In this document: piece by piece, positions 1 through 7,241 of the stretch | Layout of the letters: every line of letters starts with the position of its first letter | Numbering within the stretch: position 1 is the stretch's first letter | Notes under the pieces: generated by a model | The model's database searches: none | What the model saw: only the letters and a program-made list of their open reading frames with translations | Told to the model about the DNA's origin: nothing | Assembly: GCF_039534085.1 (NCBI RefSeq) | Contig: NZ_BAAAUT010000035.1 | Span: 19,281-83,280 of the forward strand | Source: Planomonospora_B alba | GTDB lineage: Bacteria > Actinomycetota > Actinomycetes > Streptosporangiales > Streptosporangiaceae | Length of the DNA stretch: 64,000 nt | Reading direction: 5' to 3' | Program-made: the position numbers and the translations under genes

Positions 1-86
1 AGCTCTCATCCGTCCGACGACCCTAGGCCTGCTGTGGCGGCCCCGCCGCTCTGAAGCCCGTGTGCACGCAGGAGATCGACAACGAG

Positions 87-144
87 CGAGGTCTCCGATA
101 AGAGGGTTGATCGACCAAGAACACCCTGAATGCCGGAGACCTCG
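87..144. repeat. Long inverted repeat in front of the IS remnant
   Basis: Perfect 11-bp arms CGAGGTCTCCG (87-97) and CGGAGACCTCG (134-144) flank a 36-nt loop, which contains a smaller AGGGT/ACCCT pair. The right arm runs into the start codon of the transposase remnant. It is probably the left-end or regulatory hairpin of the decayed insertion sequence. Confidence 0.55.
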
Positions 145-300
145 TGGCCACCTTAGCGGTGACGAGACGGTTCGACCTGACCGATGCGCAGTGGGCGGTA
201 CTGGAACCGCTGCTGCCTGCACCGAAGCGCTCAGGACGGCCGCCGTCGTTCAGCAAGCGGCAGTTGATCGGCGGGATCCGCTGGCGAGTCCGGACCGGCC
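144..300 (+). pseudogene. IS5-family transposase, N-terminal fragment
   Basis: From a GTG at 144, about 50 residues read like the N-terminal domain of IS5-group transposases: the FDLTDAQWAVLEPLLP block, then GRPP and an RWRVRTG end. The usual continuation (PWRDVP followed by the DDE catalytic core) is missing, and the frame runs into unrelated sequence toward the end of the ArsR gene at 434. This is a dead, truncated element. Which IS5 subgroup it belongs to cannot be decided from this piece. Confidence 0.7.
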
Positions 301-433
301 GCGGACTGCAGGCCGCCTCGTGCCGTGCGCCGCCGTCGGCCGGCTGGCTGCGCGCCCGTTCTCTCCGACGGGCGGTGTGGGAGTGCTGGGCCGGATACCG
401 GGGCGTGATGCCGCCGCGTACGCTCGCGGACGG

Positions 434-814
434 TCAGGAGGCGCCGCGTACCGGGCCGGTGCCGTCCACCCGGTCGGGGGCGGCGGACACGTCGCCCCGA
501 TCGATGTGGTCGGCGTGGTAGAGGCCCTGGGTGAGCAGGCGGCGCACGTGCTCGTCGGCGGCGCGGTAGTAGACGAAGGTGCCCTCGCGGCGGCCCTTGA
601 CCAGCCCCGCGAGACGGAGCTTGGCCAGGTGCTGGCTGACCGCGGTGGGGGCGGCGTCGGCGAGCTCGGCCAGGCAGGCGACGGACGACTCGCCCTGCAG
701 CAGCGCCCAGAGGATCTTGATGCGGGTGGGGTCGGACAGCAGCCGGAACGACTCGGCGGCCAGGTGCACCTGCTCCTCGGTGGGCATCTCGAAGTCGGGC
801 AGCGAGCTGTGCAT
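434..814 (-). CDS. ArsR/SmtB-family metal-sensing repressor
   Basis: A 126-residue winged-helix repressor, presumably binding the shared promoter with the divergent P1B ATPase and releasing it when metal binds. The core runs from about residue 11 to 100 (FRLLSDPTRIKIL, recognition helix around PTAVSQHLAKLRLAGLV, wing around GTFVYYR). The fifth helix shows D-x-H-x10-H-x2-H (the DEH and HADH ends), the spacing of the alpha-5 site of CzrA/SmtB and of Co/Ni-sensing NmtR. NmtR carries an additional downstream His where this protein has Asp. The ATG at 814 is the first Met before the conserved domain. The P1B-4 partner suggests Co, Ni or Zn as inducer; which one is inference. Confidence 0.9.
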   Translation of the reverse strand: MHSSLPDFEMPTEEQVHLAAESFRLLSDPTRIKILWALLQGESSVACLAELADAAPTAVSQHLAKLRLAGLVKGRREGTFVYYRAADEHVRRLLTQGLYHADHIDRGDVSAAPDRVDGTGPVRGAS

Positions 815-843
815 GGCGCCAGCATAGCCCTCGACCCCCTTAC

Positions 844-881
844 TTGCGTATCTGCGTGGATGCGCATATACGATGCTCCGG
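844..881 (+). promoter_or_regulatory. Leaderless promoter with ArsR operator
   Basis: A -35-like TTGCGT (844-849), a 17-bp spacer and a -10-like TATACG (867-872) place the transcript start at or next to the GTG at 881, so the ATPase mRNA is probably leaderless. A 10-6-10 inverted repeat lies exactly over this promoter: CGTATCTGCG (847-856) and CGCATATACG (863-872), with 9 of 10 positions pairing. That geometry fits an ArsR/SmtB operator that blocks polymerase. Confidence 0.7.
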
Positions 882-2887
882 TGACCGAGCGGAGAATCCT
901 TCCCACCCCCGGCGCCGCAGCCGGCCCGGCGGCACGCGGCGCGGCGCCGTGGGGGCCGGGCGTGCGGGCGCTGCCCGAGGTGCACCGGGCGGCGGCCGCC
1001 ACCGCGCTGTTCGCCACCGGCGGCCTGTGCCAGTTGGCCGGAGCCCCGCCGTGGCTGTGGTGGAGCCTGTACCTGGCCTGCTACGCCGTCGGCGGATGGG
1101 AGCCGGGCCTGGCCGGACTGCGGGCGCTGCGCGAGCGCACCCTGGACGTGGACCTGCTGATGGTCTCCGCCGCGATCGGCGCCGCCGCGATCGGACAGGT
1201 GCTCGACGGTGCACTGCTGATCGTCATCTTCGCCGTCTCCGGCGCGCTGGAGGCCGTGGCCACCAAGCGCACCGCCGACTCGGTCCGCGGCCTGCTGGAC
1301 CTGACCCCCGAACGGGCCACCCGGCTCACCTCCGACGGCGATCGGACGGTGGAGGAGGTGGTGGAGGCATCCGAGCTGCGGGCCGGCGAGGTGATCCTGG
1401 TACGGCCCGGCGAGCGGATCGGCGCCGACGGCCACGTCGTCGCCGGGCACAGCGACGTCGACCAGGCGAGCATCACCGGCGAGGGCCTGCCGGTCGACAA
1501 GCAGGCCGGTGACGAGGTGTTCGCCGGAACCATGAACGGCACCGGCGTGCTGCGGGTGCGCGTGACGCGCCCGGCCGCCGAGAGCGTGATCGCCCGGATC
1601 GTCGCCCTGGTGGAGCAGGCCGGCACCACCAAGGCGCGCACCCAGCTGTTCATCGAGAAAGTCGAGCAGCGCTACTCCGTCGTCATGGTCGCCGCCACCG
1701 TGGCGCTGTTCGCGCTGCCGCTGCTGTGGGGTGAAGACGTGCAGGGCAGCCTGCTGCGCGCGATGACCTTCATGATCGTCGCCTCACCGTGCGCGCTGGT
1801 GCTGGCCACCATGCCGCCGCTGCTGGCCGCGATCGCCACCGCCGGCCGGCACGGCGTGCTGGTCAAGTCCGCGGTCGTGATGGAACGGCTCGGCACCGTC
1901 ACCCGGGTGGCCTTCGACAAGACCGGCACCCTGACCGAGGGCCGTCCGCACCTGTCCGAGGTCCGTCCGCTGCCCGGCGTCCCCGCGGACCTGACCGAGC
2001 AGCGGCTGCTGGCGCTGGCGGCCGCCGCCGAGCAGCCCTCGGAACACCCCTTGGGCCGCGCCGTGGTGCGCGCCGCCCGCACGGCCGGCCTGACGATCGC
2101 ACCGGCGGACGAGTTCGCCTCCGAACCCGGCCGGGGCGTGCGCGCCCGCGTCGGCGGCCTGCTCGTCGAGGTCGCCGCCCCCTCCTGCCTCCTGCGCGAC
2201 GACGAGTGCGACCGGGCCGCCCGCGAGGCGGTCGACGGCCTGCAGCGCAGCGGCCACACCGCCGTCGTGGTCCGCCTCGACGGCACGGCGGTCGGCGTGC
2301 TGGCGCTGGCCGACCGGATCCGCCCCGGCGCCGCCGGTGCCGTCGCCCGCCTGACCGCCCTGACCGGTGCCGCGCCCGTCCTGCTGACCGGCGACAACGC
2401 ACCGGCCGCCGCCCGGCTTGCCGGCCAGGCGGGCATCGCCGACGTGCACGCCGAACTGCTGCCCGAGGACAAGGTCAGCGCCGTGACCCACCTGCAGGAC
2501 CACGGCGCCCGGGTGGCGCTGGTCGGCGACGGCGTCAACGACGCCCCCGCCCTGGCGACCGCCCACGTCGGCATCGCGATGGGCCGCGCCGGATCCGACC
2601 TGGCCCTGGACACCGCCGACGCGGTCGTCACCCACGACGATCCGGCCGCCGTCCCCGCCGTCCTCGCGCTGGCCCGGCGCGCCCGTCGCCTCGTGATCGC
2701 CAACCTCGTCATCGCCGCCGCCGCCATCGCCGTCCTGGTCGCCTGGGACCTGTTCGGTGAGCTGCCGCTGCCGCTCGGCGTGGCCGGCCATGAAGGCTCC
2801 ACCGTCATCGTCGCCCTCAACGGGCTGCGCCTGCTGCGCGACGCCGCCTGGCGCCGCGCCACCGGCCCGGCCCGCCCTCACCAGTGA
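881..2887 (+). CDS. P1B-4-type heavy-metal exporting ATPase
   Basis: A 668-residue membrane ATPase that couples ATP hydrolysis to export of a transition-metal ion. The phosphorylated Asp is D346 in DKTGT, the transmembrane metal motif is S302-P303-C304, and the last membrane helix carries HEGST (637-641). SPC plus HEG(S/T) is the signature of the P1B-4 group (CoaT, CtpD, CtpJ; Co, Fe, sometimes Ni or Zn). There is no N-terminal HMA domain. The GTG at 881 is chosen because the promoter and operator end there; an in-frame ATG at 860 lies inside the operator. The divergent ArsR gene is the likely regulator. Metal specificity is inferred from the family only. Confidence 0.9.
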   Translation: MTERRILPTPGAAAGPAARGAAPWGPGVRALPEVHRAAAATALFATGGLCQLAGAPPWLWWSLYLACYAVGGWEPGLAGLRALRERTLDVDLLMVSAAIGAAAIGQVLDGALLIVIFAVSGALEAVATKRTADSVRGLLDLTPERATRLTSDGDRTVEEVVEASELRAGEVILVRPGERIGADGHVVAGHSDVDQASITGEGLPVDKQAGDEVFAGTMNGTGVLRVRVTRPAAESVIARIVALVEQAGTTKARTQLFIEKVEQRYSVVMVAATVALFALPLLWGEDVQGSLLRAMTFMIVASPCALVLATMPPLLAAIATAGRHGVLVKSAVVMERLGTVTRVAFDKTGTLTEGRPHLSEVRPLPGVPADLTEQRLLALAAAAEQPSEHPLGRAVVRAARTAGLTIAPADEFASEPGRGVRARVGGLLVEVAAPSCLLRDDECDRAAREAVDGLQRSGHTAVVVRLDGTAVGVLALADRIRPGAAGAVARLTALTGAAPVLLTGDNAPAAARLAGQAGIADVHAELLPEDKVSAVTHLQDHGARVALVGDGVNDAPALATAHVGIAMGRAGSDLALDTADAVVTHDDPAAVPAVLALARRARRLVIANLVIAAAAIAVLVAWDLFGELPLPLGVAGHEGSTVIVALNGLRLLRDAAWRRATGPARPHQ

Positions 2888-2936
2888 GCACATCCGCCTA
2901 CGCTGCGGCGCGTCGTGCCCGGGCGGCCGGGCTCGA

Positions 2937-4016
2937 TCAGCTCAGGGTCAGCTCCGTGACCAGCGGATCACCCCTGAGCGCGGTCACCGTCTCGTCCGGG
3001 TCGAGAGCCTCCGCCGCGAGGTGCGCTCCGGGAGGCACCCGGCCGGCGAGCACGGCCCGCGCGGCCAGTGCCGTCACAACCCCGCTCAGGGCGTAGGAGT
3101 CCTCAGCGGTCAGGAGCATCCGGGTGGGGCCGGCGGGCGCGCCGCGATGAGGGCGGGCGGTGAACAGCATCACGTAGAACGCCCCGAAGTCGGCGTTGTC
3201 CAGACGGGAGGCGCGCACCACCTCCGCGGCATGCGGCTGGAGCGTCTCGAGCGGAGCGGTGTGGACGTCGGGGACGTCCGCCCACGCGGCGGAGAGCGCC
3301 TGGGGGATCCTGTCGGAGACGAACACGTTGTAGCAGCGGACCTCGTCCGCACCGCACTCCACGGCCAGGGCCTGCGCCTCGGTGGTGAGGTACGGCCAGG
3401 CGTGCACGGGCACCGGGAACCCCGGCAGCCGCACTCCGCGGAGCGGCGCCAGCGGTGTGGCGGCGCCCTCCCGCCAGGCGGCCATCGGCACGCCGAACCT
3501 CGGCCCGCGGGTGAGGAGCGCGTCCACGGCGGACAGCGGGGTGAACATCGCCGCGCCTCCGACGTAGACGTCCAGCCTGCGGGGCGGGCTCCCCTTGGCG
3601 AGCAGCCGGGGCAGCAGGCCGGACAGTCCCGGCATGACTCCGGCGGAGAACACCGCGGTCCGCCCCCCGGGGACGGCGGCGTCCGAGAGCGCGTCCTTGG
3701 CGGCGAGTTCACCGCCGATGTCGACGTAGTCGGCGCCGGCCGCGAAGGCGGCCCTGGCCACCGTGTCCAGCACTCGGTAGGTGGGGCCCGCGCAGTTCAC
3801 CACGATCGTGCAGCCCGCGCAGAACCGGGCGAGGTCCTCCGGGTCGGTCAGGTCCACCCGCATGACCTCGGCGGGTGCGGGCAACGCCCGTGCGACCTCC
3901 TCGGCCCGCGTCGCATCGCGTCCGCCGAGCCTCAGCCCGCCCGGCCCGAGAGCGGCGAGACGCTCGGCGGCCGTACGGCCCACGGCCCCGGCCGCGCCCA
4001 GCACTCCGATCATCAC
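2937..4016 (-). CDS. Saccharopine dehydrogenase-like NAD(P) reductase
   Basis: A 359-residue oxidoreductase with an N-terminal Rossmann fold (GAAGAVG, residues 8-14) and the general layout of saccharopine-dehydrogenase-like proteins. Its GTG start at 4016 overlaps the stop of the PCP-Cy-PCP gene, so the two are translationally coupled. It is the last gene of the leftward metallophore operon. In yersiniabactin and pyochelin pathways a separate thiazolinyl imide reductase (Irp3, PchG) reduces one thiazoline ring. This protein occupies that genomic position but is from another family by sequence, so reduction of a ring or imine intermediate is inference. It could also be an opine-type tailoring enzyme. 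Confidence 0.65.
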   Translation of the reverse strand: MMIGVLGAAGAVGRTAAERLAALGPGGLRLGGRDATRAEEVARALPAPAEVMRVDLTDPEDLARFCAGCTIVVNCAGPTYRVLDTVARAAFAAGADYVDIGGELAAKDALSDAAVPGGRTAVFSAGVMPGLSGLLPRLLAKGSPPRRLDVYVGGAAMFTPLSAVDALLTRGPRFGVPMAAWREGAATPLAPLRGVRLPGFPVPVHAWPYLTTEAQALAVECGADEVRCYNVFVSDRIPQALSAAWADVPDVHTAPLETLQPHAAEVVRASRLDNADFGAFYVMLFTARPHRGAPAGPTRMLLTAEDSYALSGVVTALAARAVLAGRVPPGAHLAAEALDPDETVTALRGDPLVTELTLS

Positions 4017-5974
4017 GAGCCTCCCATCCTGGAGCGGGCGATGCGCGCCACGCCGGCCACCGTCGGGTCGGACAGGAACTCGCGCACGGGAACGGTCACG
4101 CCGATCTCCTTGGCCAGCCGGACCACCGTCCGCACCGCGAGCAGGGAGTCGCCGCCGAGAGCGAAGAAGTCCGCGCCGCGGTCCAGCACCGGGACTTCCA
4201 GCAGTTCCTCGAACGCCTCCGCGACGGTCCGCTCCAGGTCGTCCGCCGGCGGGCCGCTGTACCGCTCCGGCGCGGCCTCGGGCAGCCGGCCCAGCCGGAG
4301 CCCGTCCTCTCCTTCGGGGAGATCGGCGCTCTCCGGCAGCTGCGGCACCAGGTCCCAGCCGGAGCCGTCGGCGAGATCGTCCACCAGGGCGACGAACTCG
4401 GTGAACGCCGCGGTCACCGCCGTCTCCTCGAACAGTTCGTCGACGAGCGAGAACACCGCGACCGCCTCGTCACCGATCTCGAAGCAGCGCACTTCCAGCG
4501 CCACCTGCGGTGTGCGCAGCTGGTGGAAGTAGTCGCCCGCGATGATCCGGCCGAGCGGCCCCGCCTCCTCCGGGGGCCGGCCGCCCATGGCCGCGTCCAC
4601 ACCCAGCACGCTCTGGAAGACCACCGGGCCCACCGGCCGCCACGTGCCGCGGCGCCGGGCCAGTTCGCGGCCCACCTCGACACCGGTGATCAGGTTGTGC
4701 GCGGCGTGCTCACCGGAGGTCTTCTGCGCGGCGGCGGCCAGCTCGGCGAAGGTGGCGCCGTGCACGAGTTCGACGGGCAGCAGCATCGTCGAGGCGAAGG
4801 CGCCGACCACCCGGTGGAGATCGGGGTGCAGGGGGAGCCGGTTGAGCTGGAGGGAGTTGAGCAGCATGCGGCGGTGTCCCGACCAGCGGGCGAGCACGAT
4901 CGCGAAAGCGGTGAGCATGGCCGTCGAAGGGGTCACCTCCCGGCGTGCGCACTGCCGGCGCAGCGCGCTCCAGCGCCCGGCGCTCCAGCGGTGCTCCCGG
5001 TTGCCCATGGTGACGGGCCGCACGTCCTTCGGGTCGGCGGCGAGCGGCAGGGCGGGCGGGAGCGGCAGCTCGTCCAGCCGGGAGAACCACCAGTCGCGGT
5101 CGGCCTGCCACGCCTCGGTCTTCGGCAGGTCGGCCAGGGCCGTGACGTAGTCGCCGAAGTGCACCTCCAACGGTGGCAGCACGGCGTTCCAGTCCGCGGC
5201 GTAGGCGAGCAGGTCCCTGCTCAGCACCCCGGACGACCAGCCGTCGAAGGTCAGCAGGCTGAACCCGAGGTGGAGCCGTCCCTCACCCTCCGGCAGCAGG
5301 GTCAGCCGGATGTCGAGACCGGGTCCGCTGGTGGGGTCGGGGCCGTGGGTGCTCATCTCGTGCCGCACCCCGGCCAGTACGGCCGCCGCGTCCTCGGGGG
5401 TCGATTCGCGCAGGTCGTACACCTTCAGCCGGGGAGCCCCGTCGGCCAGCACCCGCTGCCTGCCCTCGGCAGTGACCCTGGCCCGCAGGGTGGGCTGGTG
5501 GACGGCGAGCCGCTCGATCGCGTCGGAGAGGGCGTCGGCGGCCTCGTCGCCGTCCACGCCGCGGAGCGCGTAGTCCAGGTAGTAGTGGGCCGAGTCGTAG
5601 GACAGCTCCCAGCCGTCCTGCTGGCCCACGAAGTACCCCTGCTGCAGGGGGAGCAGGGGGAACTCGGCGTACGGGTCGGGGCGCCTGGCCACCTGGAGGG
5701 GCAGCGTGCGGGTCATCGGCTCGTCGGAGGCGCGTCGCCGTACCAGATCGGCCAACTGGCCCAGGGTGGTCTCCACCCGCACGTCCGACAACGCGAGCAC
5801 CACGTTGAGCCGCCGGCGCACCAGCGCCGACATCCGCACCGTCAGCACGGAGTCGCCGCCCAGCCGCAGGAAGCTCACGTCGGTGGGCACGGCGTCGGGG
5901 GCGAGGTCGAGCAGTTCCGCCCAGATGGCGGCCAGCTCCTCTTCCAGGTTCACGCTGTGCGGGGCATCGGTCAT
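4013..5974 (-). CDS. NRPS protein PCP-Cy-PCP without an A domain
   Basis: A 653-residue assembly-line protein. It has a carrier domain with LGGDS (Ser42), a cyclization-type condensation domain (about 105-520, opening with FPLLPLQQGYFVGQ) and a second carrier with LGGDS (Ser610). There is no adenylation domain, so cysteine must be loaded in trans, presumably by the A domain of the protein at 7242-11222. The Cy signature DxxxxDxxS is altered: the block reads S239-L-L-T-F-D244-G-W-S, with Ser in place of the first Asp, so cyclodehydration activity is uncertain. It corresponds to the Cy2-PCP2 end of yersiniabactin HMWP2 as a separate gene. Its start at 5974 overlaps the upstream methyltransferase stop (ATGA). 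Confidence 0.85.
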   Translation of the reverse strand: MTDAPHSVNLEEELAAIWAELLDLAPDAVPTDVSFLRLGGDSVLTVRMSALVRRRLNVVLALSDVRVETTLGQLADLVRRRASDEPMTRTLPLQVARRPDPYAEFPLLPLQQGYFVGQQDGWELSYDSAHYYLDYALRGVDGDEAADALSDAIERLAVHQPTLRARVTAEGRQRVLADGAPRLKVYDLRESTPEDAAAVLAGVRHEMSTHGPDPTSGPGLDIRLTLLPEGEGRLHLGFSLLTFDGWSSGVLSRDLLAYAADWNAVLPPLEVHFGDYVTALADLPKTEAWQADRDWWFSRLDELPLPPALPLAADPKDVRPVTMGNREHRWSAGRWSALRRQCARREVTPSTAMLTAFAIVLARWSGHRRMLLNSLQLNRLPLHPDLHRVVGAFASTMLLPVELVHGATFAELAAAAQKTSGEHAAHNLITGVEVGRELARRRGTWRPVGPVVFQSVLGVDAAMGGRPPEEAGPLGRIIAGDYFHQLRTPQVALEVRCFEIGDEAVAVFSLVDELFEETAVTAAFTEFVALVDDLADGSGWDLVPQLPESADLPEGEDGLRLGRLPEAAPERYSGPPADDLERTVAEAFEELLEVPVLDRGADFFALGGDSLLAVRTVVRLAKEIGVTVPVREFLSDPTVAGVARIARSRMGGS

Positions 5975-7113
5975 GACGGCTCCATGGGTGCGGTGGCGAC
6001 GAACAGGCGCTGGGAGAGTGCGGTGAGCGGATCACCGTCGGGGGGCAGGTCCGCCTCGACGCGCAGGCCGGCGCGGGCGAACCAGCCCAGCCACTCCGCG
6101 CGGGTCAGGTAGGTGCGGGTGGTGCCGGCCCGCTCGTCGTACCGGGGTGGCGGGCCGGAGCCCTCGTGCGGGGACAGGGCGGGCGGCATCGTGGTCAGGG
6201 ACTGCGCGTGCTCCTCGACGGTTTCGATCAGCAGCATCCGCCCGCCCGGCGCGAGCAGCCGCGCCACCTGGTCCAGCAGACGGCCGGCGTGGGGTGCGTT
6301 GTGCGCCATGGTCGCCGCCACCACCAGGTCCAGTCCGCCCGGCCGGCCGGGGAGCTCTCCGGTGATGTCCAGCAGCCCGTAGCGGAGGAAGGGGGCGTCG
6401 AAGCGGCGCCGGGCGACGTCGATGAAGAACGGCGACAGGTCGGTGAACAGGTAGGACTCGACCGGTCGCCCGGCGAGCGCGGGCAGCAGGTCCGCCGTGG
6501 TCGCGCCTATCCCGGCGCCCAGTTCCAGCGCCCGCAGCGGCCGCGGCGAACGACCGGCCAGATCGCGGACCGCCTCGGCGGCGGCGAGGTTGAGATAGCG
6601 GCTGATCATGTTGTCCCGGTAGACGGCCTCGGCTGTGGCCGGTTCCCCGTCCGGGTAGAGCAGAGCCTGCACCCCCACCTCGTCCCTCAGCAGCTCGGGG
6701 ATGAGGCGCAGCGAGCGGAGCAGCATGTCGGCCAGCTCGCCCGGGTAGCCGAGTGCGGCCCCGGCGTTCTCCATGCGGATACGGGCGGCGGCCAGTTCGG
6801 CCCTGGAAGGACGGTGCAGGCCGTGGTACCGGCCTTCCTCGTCCCGGCGCACCAGCCCCGCCCCGTGCAGCGCGGCGAGCCAGTGGCCGACGATCCAGCG
6901 GTGCCGCGCCGCGGTCTCCAGGTCGTCGGCGACCGGATCAGGCGGGTGCGCCCCGGGTGCGCCCAGCCGGGTGGCGCGGTGGAGCTCGGCCGCGATCCCG
7001 AGGAGGACGAGCCGGTCGAGGTCCTCGACCGCGGTGGCGGCGACCGAGGGGTCGAATCCGGTGATCGCGGCCATGCCCGCTGCGTGCGCGCGGGAGGGCA
7101 GGTCGGCTGGCAT
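5971..7113 (-). CDS. Free-standing SAM methyltransferase of the metallophore pathway
   Basis: A 380-residue class I SAM-dependent methyltransferase with the binding motif ELGAGIG (196-202), a following acidic FTDLS segment and a helical N-terminal region resembling the winged dimerisation domain of small-molecule methyltransferases. It resembles the C-terminal half of the protein at 22393-24852. In yersiniabactin synthetase the methyltransferase domains are built into HMWP1; here the PKS protein has none, so this enzyme probably methylates a carrier-bound intermediate in trans. The ATG at 7113 has an AGAAGGG ribosome-binding site about 5 bases upstream. It is the first gene of the leftward operon behind the Zur box at 7158-7172. 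Confidence 0.75.
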   Translation of the reverse strand: MPADLPSRAHAAGMAAITGFDPSVAATAVEDLDRLVLLGIAAELHRATRLGAPGAHPPDPVADDLETAARHRWIVGHWLAALHGAGLVRRDEEGRYHGLHRPSRAELAAARIRMENAGAALGYPGELADMLLRSLRLIPELLRDEVGVQALLYPDGEPATAEAVYRDNMISRYLNLAAAEAVRDLAGRSPRPLRALELGAGIGATTADLLPALAGRPVESYLFTDLSPFFIDVARRRFDAPFLRYGLLDITGELPGRPGGLDLVVAATMAHNAPHAGRLLDQVARLLAPGGRMLLIETVEEHAQSLTTMPPALSPHEGSGPPPRYDERAGTTRTYLTRAEWLGWFARAGLRVEADLPPDGDPLTALSQRLFVATAPMEPS

Positions 7114-7157
7114 GGGAACCCTTCTGCGGATGGCGGTCGGCCACACGGTAGACATAA

Positions 7158-7172
7158 CGGTAATCATTTTCA
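7158..7172. promoter_or_regulatory. Zur box for the leftward metallophore operon
   Basis: Read on the minus strand the 15-mer is TGAAAATGATTACCG, a good match to the actinobacterial Zur palindrome (TGAAAATGATTTTCA type) with one degenerate half. It lies 44 bp upstream of the methyltransferase start at 7113 and 34 bp from the second box at 7207. Confidence 0.75.
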
Positions 7173-7177
7173 AGATC

Positions 7178-7221
7178 TGGACACGCCTCCCGTGTGGCGG
7201 TAAGAATGAAAACCGTTTTCG
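7178..7221 (+). promoter_or_regulatory. Promoter and Zur box of the main NRPS/PKS operon
   Basis: TGGACA (7178-7183), a 17-bp spacer and TAAGAA (7201-7206) form a plausible promoter. The Zur box TGAAAACCGTTTTCG (7207-7221) follows at once and would cover the transcription start. This layout excludes the in-frame ATG at 7206, which would lie upstream of the transcript, and supports translation from TTG 7242 behind GGGAAGGA (7227-7234). Confidence 0.7.
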
Positions 7222-7241
7222 CAATCGGGAAGGACTCAGCG

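Noticed and set aside
62..880. 5' extension of the ATPase gene
   Set aside because: It overlaps the IS remnant, the ArsR gene and the promoter; no ATPase sequence lies upstream of 881.
2937..4016. Gfo/Idh/MocA thiazolinyl imide reductase (Irp3/PchG)
   Set aside because: Position fits, but the sequence is of the saccharopine-dehydrogenase-like type, so only an analogous role is proposed.
7206..7208. ATG as NRPS start
   Set aside because: It lies at the edge of the Zur box and -10 element, without a ribosome-binding site; TTG 7242 has one.
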